Of a stretch of 64,000 nt of DNA, positions 55,522 through 64,000 are shown piece after piece. The notes below the pieces were generated by a model. The model had not been told where the DNA came from. It did not search any database and worked only from the letters and a program-made list of their open reading frames with translations. Position 1 is the first letter of the stretch, and the number at the start of each line of letters is the position of its first letter. A program made the translations under genes and the position numbers. This DNA is from CAVOHU01 sp963817885 (GTDB lineage Bacteria > Acidobacteriota > Vicinamibacteria > Vicinamibacterales > JAKQTR01), in the NCBI GenBank assembly GCA_963817885.1, contig CAWFQE010000003.1:62001-126000 (forward strand), read 5' to 3'.

Positions 55522-56637
55522 GTGGACATCGTACCGTTTGTCGATCTGGCTGCTCATCACGCACCGATTCGTGACGATCTCCGGGCCGCCGTGGATCGCG
55601 TGCTGACGCACGGGAAGTACATCCTCGGACCCGAAGTCGAGGCGTTCGAGCAGGGGTTCGCGAAGATGGTCGGGGCGAAGTACGGCATCGGCGTCAGCTC
55701 AGGGCTCGATGCCCTGCGCCTGGCGTTCGAGGCCGTCGGTGTGAAGGCCGGTGATGAAGTCATCGTGCCCGGCAACACGTTCATCGCGACGGCGCTGGCG
55801 GTGTCGGCGCTCGGCGCGGTGCCGGTCCTGGTCGACTGCGATCCGGCGACCTTCAACATCAACGTCGACCTGATTCGCCCCGTCATCACCAAGCGCACCA
55901 AGGCGATCGTGCCCGTGCACCTCTACGGCCAGGCCGTCGACATGGACGGGATCATGGCCGTCGCCAGGGAATTCGGCCTTCGCGTGGTCGAGGACGCCTG
56001 CCAGGCGCACGGCGCCCGCTACAAGGGCCAGGGCTGCGGCGCGATCGGCGAGCTCGGGTGCTTCAGTTTCTATCCTGGCAAGAATCTCGGCGGCATGGGC
56101 GATGGCGGGATGGTCACGACCAACGACGAGGCGCTGGCCATGGCGGTGAAGCAGCGGCGCGCCTACGGCGAGGCCAAGAAGTACCACCACGTGGAGAAGG
56201 GGCTGAACGCCCGGCTCGACACCATGCAGGCGGCGATCCTCGGCGTGAAGCTGCCGCGCCTCGAAGCCAGCAACACCGGGCGGCGCCGCGCGGCGCGCGC
56301 CTACGACAAGGGCCTGGCCGGCATTCCCGGCGTCGTGACGCCGAAGGCGCCCGCCGACGAGCTGTCGCACATCTACCACCTGTACGTGATCCGGACGCCC
56401 CGCCGCGACCAGTTGCAGGCGTTCCTGAACACGAAGGGCATCCAGAGCGGGATCCACTATCCAATCCCGATTCACCATCAGCCGGCCTACGCGGAACTGC
56501 TGTCGAGCGGGAGCCGCCTGCCGGTCACCACGAAGATCTCCGACGAGATCCTCTCGCTGCCGATGTTCCCGGAGCTGAACGACCAGCAGATCGCCAGGGT
56601 GTGCGCAACGGTGGCCGAGTTCCACGGGGCGAAATAG
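55522..56637 (+). CDS. DegT/DnrJ/EryC1-family PLP aminotransferase, WlbC/WbpE-like (371 aa)
   Basis: A sugar aminotransferase. It has the GLDALRLAFEA segment, the PLP-phosphate region GNTFIATALAV, the PLP-ring acidic residue in VVEDACQAHGARY and the Schiff-base Lys187 in FSFYPGKNLGGMGDGG. The C-terminal small domain contains GIHYPIPIHHQPAY, typical of WbpE-type enzymes, which transfer an amino group from glutamate to the 3-keto sugar made by WlbA. GTG 55522 lies 3 bases after the previous stop and has an AGAGGTG site. The gene order WlbA, WlbB, GT2, WlbC forms one translationally coupled unit for a UDP-2,3-diacetamido-type sugar. The order of pathway steps is dehydrogenase, then transaminase, then acetylase, not the gene order. 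Confidence 0.9.
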   Translation: MDIVPFVDLAAHHAPIRDDLRAAVDRVLTHGKYILGPEVEAFEQGFAKMVGAKYGIGVSSGLDALRLAFEAVGVKAGDEVIVPGNTFIATALAVSALGAVPVLVDCDPATFNINVDLIRPVITKRTKAIVPVHLYGQAVDMDGIMAVAREFGLRVVEDACQAHGARYKGQGCGAIGELGCFSFYPGKNLGGMGDGGMVTTNDEALAMAVKQRRAYGEAKKYHHVEKGLNARLDTMQAAILGVKLPRLEASNTGRRRAARAYDKGLAGIPGVVTPKAPADELSHIYHLYVIRTPRRDQLQAFLNTKGIQSGIHYPIPIHHQPAYAELLSSGSRLPVTTKISDEILSLPMFPELNDQQIARVCATVAEFHGAK

Positions 56638-56789
56638 GCCCGATCCGAGCTCGCGGAGCCGCCGCCCGTCTGAAGCGTGCTACCATCCGATCTTCTGTCT
56701 GATCTGACGACCTGGCGGCCGGGCCCGCCACGGGTCCGGCGCTCGATCGGCAGCGACGGCAGAGGTGTCATCGATCGACGAGTTGCCGA

Positions 56790-58265
56790 ATGCGCGTGCT
56801 GCTGATCAAGCCCTCATCGAGCGCCATCGACTTTGGCCTGGCGCCGTTTTTTCAAACCGAGCCTCTCGGCGTAGAGTACGTCGCCGCAGCGCTCGCCCGG
56901 CACGGGCACCTCGTGTCGGTGGCCGATCTTCGATTCGATCGCCGCAGCATCCGGCGCCTCGTGAGCGGTCACGCGCCTGACGTGGTGGGGCTCTCGTGCG
57001 TCCACGTGCTCGAAGCCGATGCCACGTCGGCGTTTGCCGCCGGCGTCAAGTCGATCAAGCCGGGAGTCACCGTGGTGGTCGGCGGCCACGCGGCGTCGAC
57101 CTACCCCCGCGCGCTTGCCGGTTCGACCGGCGTGGACGCGATCGTCGCCGGCGAGGGCGAAGTCACGATGCCGGCCGTGTGCGATGCGCTCGCACGCGGC
57201 GAAGGCCTGGAAACGGTGCCGGGCCTGCTCATGCCGGACCAGTCGCGGAACTTCCGGCCCACCGGGCCGGCCCCGGCGCTCATCGACCTCGACCAGGTCG
57301 CCATCCCGGATCGACTCACGGTGGCGGCCTACCAGCGCCACTACTGCTGTCTCAACTACATGCCTGTCTGGACCATCGAAACGGCCCGGGGCTGTGAGCA
57401 TCGCTGCACGTTCTGCTCGGTCTGGCAGTTTCACCAGCGCGCCCTCCGCTTCCATGCGAATCGCGCCGTGGTCGCCGACTTCAAGGCCGCCGGCCCGAAC
57501 GTGTTCGTGGTCGACGATACGTTCTGGTCGAATCCAGAGCGCAGCCGCGAACTCGGGGACGACATCCTGGCGAGCGGCGTCCGGAAGAACTGGGTCCTGG
57601 TACAGTCGCGGCTCGACACGGTGGTCAATCATCCCGAACTGCTCGAGCGCTGGAGGCCCCTGGCGGGCAATTTCGACATCTTCTTCGGGTTCGAGGCGCC
57701 AACGACGAGGCGGCTCGACGCGCTGCACAAGGACTCGGAAGTCGAGAACACGATCGAGGCCGTGGGCATCGCGCGCCGGCTGGGATTCGGCGTCACGGGC
57801 AATTTCATCATCGACCCCGACTACAACGAGGACGACTTCCGGATCCTGTGGGAATTCCTTGCCGAGCATCGGCTGACGCGGGTCGGGTTTACGATCCTCA
57901 CGCCGCTGCCCGGGACGCGGTACTTCGAGCAGATGGGGGAGTTGCTCCAGGTGCGGGACTGGACAAGTTACGACCTGCACCACCTGCTGTGGCAACCGCG
58001 GCTCCCGGTGCGCCGCTTCTTCGAGCTCTACTGCGAGACCTGGCGGCGGACCGTCCTGTACGCGGGCGGAGAAAAGAAGTGGTGGCACTGGCTGCGCCAG
58101 GTTCGCGTGCGCGACATCCCCAGGTTTGCGCGCATCCTCGCCCGCACGCAGAAGTTGATGAGTCCCGATGCCTATCTGGCCGAGACGAAGATCCAGGACA
58201 TCGCGTCGCCAGGCCAAACGCTGGAAGCGCCGCTGGTCCCTCCCCCGGTTGATGCACCGGAATGA
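56790..58265 (+). CDS. B12-binding radical SAM enzyme 1 (491 aa)
   Basis: The N-terminal cobalamin-binding Rossmann domain begins MRVLLIKPSSS, with FQTEPLGVEYVAAAL and VGLSCVHV. The DxHxxG lower-ligand histidine motif of base-off B12 enzymes is not evident. The radical SAM barrel has Cys202, Cys206 and Cys209 in CEHRCTFC, then VVDDTFW, and GFEAPTTRRLD (residue pattern GxE). A C-terminal domain of about 120 residues contains WWHWLRQVRVRD. The class includes methylases and ring-forming enzymes such as hopanoid methylases and BchE; the substrate is unknown. It follows the sugar operon by 152 bp and precedes a related enzyme by 111 bp, so the pair may act on one product. Confidence 0.87.
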   Translation: MRVLLIKPSSSAIDFGLAPFFQTEPLGVEYVAAALARHGHLVSVADLRFDRRSIRRLVSGHAPDVVGLSCVHVLEADATSAFAAGVKSIKPGVTVVVGGHAASTYPRALAGSTGVDAIVAGEGEVTMPAVCDALARGEGLETVPGLLMPDQSRNFRPTGPAPALIDLDQVAIPDRLTVAAYQRHYCCLNYMPVWTIETARGCEHRCTFCSVWQFHQRALRFHANRAVVADFKAAGPNVFVVDDTFWSNPERSRELGDDILASGVRKNWVLVQSRLDTVVNHPELLERWRPLAGNFDIFFGFEAPTTRRLDALHKDSEVENTIEAVGIARRLGFGVTGNFIIDPDYNEDDFRILWEFLAEHRLTRVGFTILTPLPGTRYFEQMGELLQVRDWTSYDLHHLLWQPRLPVRRFFELYCETWRRTVLYAGGEKKWWHWLRQVRVRDIPRFARILARTQKLMSPDAYLAETKIQDIASPGQTLEAPLVPPPVDAPE

Positions 58266-58376
58266 GATGGAGGATGGGCCGGCCGCCAGAGACAGAGAGC
58301 CTCTGGTCGCGGACGTTCACCCGGAAGATCGAGCGGCTCCCCCGAAGACAGGTGGTCGTGGCCCGAGGCAACCCCC

Positions 58377-59771
58377 ATGCAGATCGAACTCATCGCGCCG
58401 GCCAGTGAAGATTCCGCGCTGCTCCCCCGCCTCGGGCTTGGGTTGCTGGCGGCGCAGACTCCCTCGGATATCGAACTCATCTACACGGATGACATCGTCA
58501 CGCCATTCGATCTCGACCGCGACGTCAAAGACGTTGATTTGGTCGGCATCAGCGTGGACAGCAAGACGGCCCGCCGGGCCTACGACATCGCGGCGCGCTA
58601 TCGACAGCGCGGCGTCAAGGTGGTGCTTGGAGGCATCCATCCGACGGCGCTTCCTGAAGAAGCCCTGCTGCACGCGGACAGCGTGGTCGTCGGCGAGGCG
58701 GACAAACTCTGGGGCCAGGTCATCGCCGACTTTCAGTCGCACAACCTGCAACCTCGCTATGACGGGGGATGGCCGGAGCTGACCGGCATCCCGTGGGCGC
58801 GCCGGGATCTGTTTCGATCGCGTAAGTACATCCCGTTCCAGGTCGTCCAGACCATGCGGGGCTGCCCGTACCCATGCGAGTTCTGCAGCGTCTCGACCGC
58901 GAACGGAACGACACTGCGCATGCGCCCGGTCGATGATGTCGTCAGCGAATTCAAGACGCTCGGCAAGCGGCTGCTGTTCGCCGACGACAACGTGATGATC
59001 CATAGGAAATACGCGGAGGAACTGTTCACCCGGCTCGCCGACCTCGGCAAGAGCTGGGTCGGCCAGTGTTCGCTCGCCGCCATCCAGCACGAACCCAACA
59101 TTGCGCTGATGGCCAGGAGCGGCTGCAAGGGCCTGTTCGTCGGCCTCGAGAGCGTTGACGAGGCGGCGTTGGCGCTGACCGGGAAGAAACAGAATCGTCC
59201 CGAACGCTACGAGGAGATCATCGGACGATTGCGCGAGCACGGGATCGGCACCTGGGCAAGCTTCGTGTTCGGCTTCGACACGGACGATCCCGAGATTTTC
59301 GATCGCACCGTCGAGTTCGGCATCAAGGCCAGATTGACGATGGCGAGCTTCGCGATCCTGACGCCGTACCCGGGCACGCGGCTGTACCGGCGGCTGGATG
59401 AAGAGGGGCGCCTGACGGACAGGACGTGGTGGCTGCACGCGGACCACGATGCGGGCTCACCGTATTTCGTTCCGAAGCGAATGACCCGCGAACAGTTGCG
59501 GGAAGGCTGGATGCGAGCCTGGCAGAGTTTCTATTCCTGGCCGTCGATCTTCTCGCGGTGGACGCTGCCGCCCAGGTCGAGGTGGGGGCAGAGTGCGGCC
59601 TACCTTCCCCTGAACGCCATGCAGCGGCGCCTGGCCGTGCGGAAGGTGCTGGGCGGGCATCAGCGTTTTCTCACGGCGAATGAGGCGTGGGACGGGCCTG
59701 ACAGACCGGGGGGGACGGCGGGTGACGTCCCGTCAGATCCCGCACACCTCGCCGACGAACGTCGCGAGTAG
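58377..59771 (+). CDS. B12-binding radical SAM enzyme 2 (464 aa)
   Basis: Related to the preceding enzyme but clearly diverged. An N-terminal cobalamin-binding domain (IELIAPASEDS, VGISVDSKTARRAY, VVLGGIHPTALPEEAL) is followed by a radical SAM barrel with Cys163, Cys167 and Cys170 in CPYPCEFC, then FADDNVM and FVGLESVDEAALALTGKKQN. The C-terminal region (TPYPGTRLYRRLDEEGRL, WWLHADHDAG, then LREGWMRAWQSFYSWPSIFSRW) matches the DUF4070-type extension found in hopanoid or lipid-modifying radical SAM proteins. ATG 58377 is used; the ribosome site is weak. Substrate is not known. It is the last gene before the 172-base gap ahead of the HpaI aldolase. Confidence 0.87.
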   Translation: MQIELIAPASEDSALLPRLGLGLLAAQTPSDIELIYTDDIVTPFDLDRDVKDVDLVGISVDSKTARRAYDIAARYRQRGVKVVLGGIHPTALPEEALLHADSVVVGEADKLWGQVIADFQSHNLQPRYDGGWPELTGIPWARRDLFRSRKYIPFQVVQTMRGCPYPCEFCSVSTANGTTLRMRPVDDVVSEFKTLGKRLLFADDNVMIHRKYAEELFTRLADLGKSWVGQCSLAAIQHEPNIALMARSGCKGLFVGLESVDEAALALTGKKQNRPERYEEIIGRLREHGIGTWASFVFGFDTDDPEIFDRTVEFGIKARLTMASFAILTPYPGTRLYRRLDEEGRLTDRTWWLHADHDAGSPYFVPKRMTREQLREGWMRAWQSFYSWPSIFSRWTLPPRSRWGQSAAYLPLNAMQRRLAVRKVLGGHQRFLTANEAWDGPDRPGGTAGDVPSDPAHLADERRE

Positions 59772-59943
59772 CAGGGCCTCTCTCCCTGTTTCGCTCGGAC
59801 TTGCTTCCCGCCAGCCTTCCCGGAATAATGCCCTCGCCGCTCCGCCGCCTGGTGCCTTGATGCGGCGCCGCGGATGAGGCCGGGCGTTCTGGCTGACTCG
59901 TTATCGCTGCTCATGTCACGGAATCGAATCCGGAGAACGAGCG

Positions 59944-60732
59944 ATGACTCACATCACACCGCCGCGGCTCAATCGAATCAAGAGCATGCTCGGGGCCGGC
60001 GAGCCGTCGTTCGGATTGATCGCGACGATCCCGAGTGTCCAGGTCATGCAGGTCCTTGCGCACTCCGGGCTCGATTGGGTTCTTATCGACATGGAGCACG
60101 GCCCGATCGATCTGGCGGCCGCGCACGCCATGATCGTCGCGACTTCCGGCACCCCTGCGGTGCCCTTCATCCGTATCGCATGGTCCCAACATTGGCTTGC
60201 CAAGCCCGCCTTGGACCTCGGCGCGTTGGGTATCGCCTTTCCGATGATCCGGACCCGCGCAGAGGCCGATTCCGCGGTGCGCGCTTTGCGCTATCCGCCT
60301 GTCGGAGACCGCCTGTGGGGCCCCTTCTACGCGCCGTTCCGCTGGGACATCTCGATGCCGGAGTACGTGGCGACTGCCAACGACGAGGTCATGGCGATCA
60401 TCACCATTGAACATCCGGACGCCGTGCGGAACATCGACGAGATCATGAGCACTCCGGGCCTGGACCTGGCGTTCATCGGCCCTGGGGACCTTGCGACGGC
60501 ACTCGAAATCCCAGGCCAGTTCGACCACCCGAAGTTCAAGGCCGCCTTCGCGGAAGCCGAAGCGGGCATTCTTCGGAGCAAGGTCCCCCTGGGCGGTGTC
60601 GCGAGAACGCCAGACCAGGCGAAGCAGATGCTCGACCGTGGATACCAGGCGCTTGTTCTCGGTTTCGACTGGATGCTGCTGCAGCGGGCGGCGGAGGGAT
60701 TTCTGCAGGAAATCCGCGGATCGCGCGGGTGA
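59944..60732 (+). CDS. HpcH/HpaI-family aldolase (262 aa)
   Basis: A class II (metal-dependent) pyruvate-type aldolase. It shows the DWVLIDMEHGPIDLAA segment, the metal-binding glutamate in AIITIEHPDAV and the aspartate in LDLAFIGPGDLA, with PVGDRLWGPF-type substrate loop. Such enzymes cleave 4-hydroxy-2-oxo acids such as 2,4-dihydroxy-hept-2-ene-1,7-dioate, or the 2-keto-3-deoxy-rhamnonate/glucarate class, to pyruvate and an aldehyde. ATG 59944 has GGAG 7 bases before it. No pathway partners are adjacent, although the sugar-acid SDR at the other end of the window could belong to similar chemistry. Length is normal. Confidence 0.9.
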   Translation: MTHITPPRLNRIKSMLGAGEPSFGLIATIPSVQVMQVLAHSGLDWVLIDMEHGPIDLAAAHAMIVATSGTPAVPFIRIAWSQHWLAKPALDLGALGIAFPMIRTRAEADSAVRALRYPPVGDRLWGPFYAPFRWDISMPEYVATANDEVMAIITIEHPDAVRNIDEIMSTPGLDLAFIGPGDLATALEIPGQFDHPKFKAAFAEAEAGILRSKVPLGGVARTPDQAKQMLDRGYQALVLGFDWMLLQRAAEGFLQEIRGSRG

Positions 60733-60859
60733 GCCAATCGACCCATCCAGACGCCCAACACGGAGGCGCGATCAGCCGGCAAGAGGAGCCGGGTGAACGC
60801 GGGAAGGTCCGTGCCAGAACAGTGGACACGCGCCAGTCGCGCCCAGGCGCACGCCCGGC

Positions 60860-62594
60860 TCAGCGCTCGCGCGCGGGTGTGACGGCGAGCAGGCCTTGTT
60901 CCACGAGCGTCGGCGGCTTCCGCAGGTGCGTGGCCTGTTCCCACGCGTAGGCGAGGGCCAGCAGATCGCCGTCCGTCCACGGGCGTGCCGAGAACTCCAG
61001 GCCGAACGGCAGACCGCTCGCGTAGAAGCCCGCCGGGACGACCACCGCGGGGACGCCGATCATGTTGACCCAGCTCGTGGCCGAATGCGGCCCTTCGCTC
61101 ACGCGGCCATCTTGCGGCATGGTCTCGTCGGGCGGCGGCATCTGAATCGCCGGATAGACATAGCCATCGAGCTTCAGACGATCGAGGGGCTCGAGATACG
61201 CGGTCAGCATCGCGCGCCGTGGCGCGTGGTAGGTGCGCTCGGCGTCCGGATCGGTGTCGAGTGACCGTTGATCGATTCGGACGCCGCCCAGGTGCCGGAA
61301 GGCGTCCTCCGCGCCGATCGACGACGGGAAGAGCGGCGCGCCCACGACCTTCAGATAGTCCGCGGCCGAGTGGTACTCCGCCGGGCCGAACGCCGCGAGG
61401 AAGCGGTTCGTGCCGTCCTGCATGTACGCGTAGGTGGCCACGCGGCTCGCCGTCTTCGCGAAGCTCGCAGGCAGGATGTTGTCGTCAAAGACCACCTCGG
61501 CCCCGGCGGCCCGAAGCGCCTCGACCGCCTTCATGAACATCTCTCGCGTCTCGGGCCGGAGCGGCACGTTCGCGGCCGCGCGAAGCTTCTCGGCCGCCGC
61601 CTCCGGCACGGCCGCCGGGATGCCATGGAACGGAATACCGCTCGCCCGCGAGGATGAACGCCGGCACGCCGAACCGTTTGCCCTTGAGGGCGTCGGCCTT
61701 GAGATGCGGCTCATAGGGCGTCCGCTGCGCGGAGCGCTGGCGAGCCCACCGTGCGCGGGTCGAGTGGATCCTCGCCGGCCATCACCGCCAGCGCGATCGC
61801 GGCGTCGGTTGCCGTGCGCGCGATGGGCCCCGTGTTGTCGAGCAGCCAGTCGAGGGGCGCGATGCCGGCGATGCTGACGAGGCCACGCGTCGGGAAGACA
61901 CCGACGAGCGCGCTGGTGGCGGCCGGCATGCGAATCGAGTTGCCGGTGTCCGTGCCGTTGCCCAGCACCGCCATGTTCGCGGCCACCGCGGTCACGATGC
62001 CGCCCGATGAGCCGCCCGGCGAGAAGCGGACGTCGTACGCGTTGCCGGTGCGGCCGAACGAGCTGCTGCGGTTCGTGTCGCTGTTGGCCAGGTCGGGCAT
62101 GTTGGCGTGCCCGACGATGATGGCGCCGGCGGCCTTGAACTTCGCGACGACCGTGGCATCCTGCGGCGCGACGAGTTCGTGGCCCGCGCGCCTGAAGCCC
62201 TCCCAGCCGGCCGTGGTCACCTGTCCCTTGATGCTGGTGTTCGCCTTGATGACGATCGGCACCCCCCAGAGCGGCCCCCGTGCGCCGCCGCCCCGCGCGG
62301 CCTCGGCGTCCTGGCGCGCGGCCTCGGCGAGCGCCTCGCGACGGAACACGGTCTCGATCGCGCCGTAGACGCCGTTGTAGCGATCGATGCGATCGAGGTG
62401 CCACTGCACGACCTGCGTGACGGTGTACTTCTTCTCCGCGTACAGGCGATGCAGCTGTGGCACCGTGACGTCCAGCAGGTCGCGGTCGATCGCGGCGCGC
62501 CGGCGCCGGCGCCTCGGGCGTGGTCCGGCAGGCGACCGCGACGCCGAGGAGGGTAGCGAGCACGACGACGACGAACGGACGGCGAGTGAGTCAT
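60860..62594 (-). CDS. Amidase-signature enzyme with lipoprotein signal (about 576 aa, four frameshifts)
   Basis: Read through three frames. N-terminus: MTHS then RPFVVVVLATLLGVAVAC, a lipobox signal giving a probable lipid-anchored periplasmic protein. The amidase signature domain has the catalytic lysine in VPIVIKANTSIKG, the glycine/serine cluster SPGGSSGG, and NGTDTGNSIRMPA, where the family usually has DTGGS. The C-terminal half includes FGVPAFILAG, IPFHGIPAAVPEAAAEK, and NMIGVPAVVVPAG. Frames shift near 62582, 62500, 61722 and 61643, all in the +1 direction; without correction no full-length product exists. It is probably intact in the organism. Amidases of this class hydrolyse small amides or peptide amides; the substrate is unknown. 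Confidence 0.82.
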
Positions 62595-62765
62595 CCACAG
62601 AGAATACCTCACGGCCGGGCCGCGCCGGGGCCGCCGAACCTCGAGAGGTGACCAGCAAGTCGCCCGACTCACGAATGGAGCCGGCGCTCCCGTCTTCCCG
62701 TGTCATCATGTCGCCCAGGACGCGCGGCTCTTTCACGGCGTTTCGTCGACGACCGTCGGCGCTCG

Positions 62766-64000
62766 TCACAATGTTGGGGAGTCGCTGCGCGGATGCCCGA
62801 AGAGGACGAGCCAGGCCGGGATGAGCAACAACGACGCGGCGAGCGCCGTTGCGATGCCGAGCGTCGTGACGAGCCCGAGCTCGAAGAGCGGCTGGAATGT
62901 CGTCGAGAGCAGCGCGCCGAATCCGACGAGCGTCGTCAGGTTGGTCTGGATGAGCGCCGGCGCGGTGGCCGCTATCAACTGCTGCACGTCGCCGCCGCCT
63001 GGTTCGAGATACCGCCGGACCATGTGGATGCTGTTGTCGATCCCGATGCCGATGATCAGCGGGAAGGCGGCGAATGCCATGCCCGAGAACGTGTGCCCGA
63101 AGAGGGCGAGCATGCCGATCGTGGCGACCACCGCGTAACCGATCGGCATCAGCACCAGCAGGCCCGTGCGGATCCGGCGGAAGAGGATCATCACGATGAG
63201 GGCGACGAGCAACCCCGTCGCCACTGCCGCGCGGCGCCCGTCGGTCGCCATGCGCGTCTGCACGTCGCTCGCAATCCGATCGTAGGAGAACTCGACGAAG
63301 GGCCCGACCCGGTCCCGCAGCCGGGCCAGCGCGGCCGCCGGCAGCGCGGCTGTTGCGGCCGGGTCCGCCGAATATAACGTGACGGCACCAAGGAAGCGCC
63401 CGCCCGGCATGTGACGAATCTGGTTGTCGAGAAGCTCGCCGGGCAACTCGCGTTTCGCAGCGTCAAGGCCGACCGGAGACACGGATCCGCGGGCCCAGGC
63501 CCTCAGGCGCGCGCTGGTATCGCGAACGACTTCCGGGGACAGCCCCATCTCACGCGCCGCATCCTCGACGGCGCGGGCGGCGGCGATCAAATCGATCCCG
63601 TCCAGCGCACGACCCCGCTCACGCTGGGTCGCCGGCGACGGCAGCAGGCTGGCAGGCGAATTCACGCCACGGATAGCGCCCGCGCGCCTCAGGCTTTCGA
63701 GCTCGCGCTGGAGTCCCTCCGTGCCGGTCAGCACCTCGGCTTCGGTGCCCTCGACCAGCAGAACCAGCGGAGCGCCTTCGAGCCCGAATCGCGACGCCAG
63801 CAGACGTTGTCCGGCCAGGGCGACATCGTCGGGGTGGCCCAGTGTTTCCGGCCTTGCCGACACGCGCACGGCCGGGATCGCCGCGGCCGAGGCGACGAGC
63901 ACGACGAGGCCCGCTGTCAGCACCAGGCGCGGACGGGAGGTGACCAGCCGGGCGGCGCCGCGACCCACGCCGGGAAGGAACCGGAACGGCCCCCGGGTGT
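62766..64000 (-). CDS. MMPL/RND-family transporter, C-terminal part (window cuts the 5' end)
   Basis: The minus-strand frame is open to the window edge, and the GTG at 63968 is internal to a larger gene. What is present is the second half of an RND-type pump: a first helix (LVLTAGLVVLVASAAAIPAV), a periplasmic domain of about 210 residues, then a membrane core with LLVALIVMILFRRI, LVLMPIGYAVVATIGMLALF, and GIGIDNSIHMVRRYL, the motif of HpnN/MMPL-like proteins. The C-terminus ends VLFGHPRSDSPTL. HpnN-like members move hopanoid or other lipids to the outer membrane, and hopanoid-type radical SAM enzymes nearby make that attractive, but this is speculative. It lies 171 bases upstream of the amidase, same strand. 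Confidence 0.85.
   Translation of the reverse strand, partial: TRGPFRFLPGVGRGAARLVTSRPRLVLTAGLVVLVASAAAIPAVRVSARPETLGHPDDVALAGQRLLASRFGLEGAPLVLLVEGTEAEVLTGTEGLQRELESLRRAGAIRGVNSPASLLPSPATQRERGRALDGIDLIAAARAVEDAAREMGLSPEVVRDTSARLRAWARGSVSPVGLDAAKRELPGELLDNQIRHMPGGRFLGAVTLYSADPAATAALPAAALARLRDRVGPFVEFSYDRIASDVQTRMATDGRRAAVATGLLVALIVMILFRRIRTGLLVLMPIGYAVVATIGMLALFGHTFSGMAFAAFPLIIGIGIDNSIHMVRRYLEPGGGDVQQLIAATAPALIQTNLTTLVGFGALLSTTFQPLFELGLVTTLGIATALAASLLLIPAWLVLFGHPRSDSPTL

Noticed and set aside
5690..62594. Programmed ribosomal frameshifting as the cause of the frame breaks.
   Set aside because: There is no slippery heptamer at any site, the sites lie in unrelated genes, and eight genes with 14 shifts is far too many. 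A common insertion error explains them better.

Overview
The window is a 64 kb piece of a GC-rich bacterial chromosome (about two thirds G+C by eye). It carries no rRNA, tRNA, CRISPR array, phage genes or transposase that I can see. The gene content points to Acidobacteriota, probably the Vicinamibacterales-type (subdivision 6) soil lineage. The reasons are an Oar-like TonB receptor with a carboxypeptidase-regulatory N-domain, a VWFA-related acidobacterial surface protein, two giant secreted BNR/VPS10-type propeller proteins, a tricorn-like S41 peptidase, and a NEW3-domain ABC operon. This is inference from family content; no phylogenetic marker is present.

Layout. 1-3.6 kb: a truncated SDR oxidoreductase with a perfect GntR-type operator upstream, a cold-shock protein and a TonB receptor. 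3.9-6.3 kb: two secreted paralogs of unknown function. 6.6-9.3 kb: an NtrB/NtrC-like two-component pair. 9.5-16 kb: an export-type ABC operon (NEW3 protein, one ATPase, three permeases). 16.3-22 kb: a secreted hydrolase, then a small membrane protein followed by a 1344-residue Pls/PosA-type synthetase (A-T domains plus a membrane/beta-helix C-terminus), the architecture of the epsilon-poly-lysine synthetase. 22-30 kb: Oar-type receptor, terminator, VWFA protein and a membrane glycosyltransferase fused to TPRs. 30.8-33 kb: a hybrid histidine kinase. 33-48 kb: a mainly secreted block with two propeller proteins of equal corrected length flanking a beta-barrel, a GH39-like hydrolase, a tricorn-like peptidase and a GT-C membrane transferase. 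48-53 kb: a winged-helix ferredoxin coupled to a Nudix hydrolase, convergent with a membrane PDZ-GAF-Ser/Thr kinase. 53-60.7 kb: a tightly coupled WlbA-WlbB-GT2-DegT sugar operon followed by two B12 radical SAM enzymes and an HpaI aldolase. 60.9-64 kb: an amidase lipoprotein and the C-terminal half of an MMPL/RND transporter.

Two window-wide patterns stand out. First, eight genes are broken by a total of 14 reading-frame shifts, and every one is corrected by removing exactly one base, often one member of a doubled base. That looks like insertion-biased sequencing error rather than gene decay, so these genes are annotated as single CDSs with the shift position stated. Second, an interspersed 7-bp tandem repeat (consensus AAGCCTC, either orientation) occurs in several intergenic gaps, usually close to a stop codon.

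The most interesting locus is the stand-alone Pls-like synthetase at 18.0-22.1 kb. Its hand-aligned substrate pocket begins D-S-E, which fits a basic diamino acid, so it is a candidate for an uncharacterised acidobacterial poly- or oligo-(amino acid) product.
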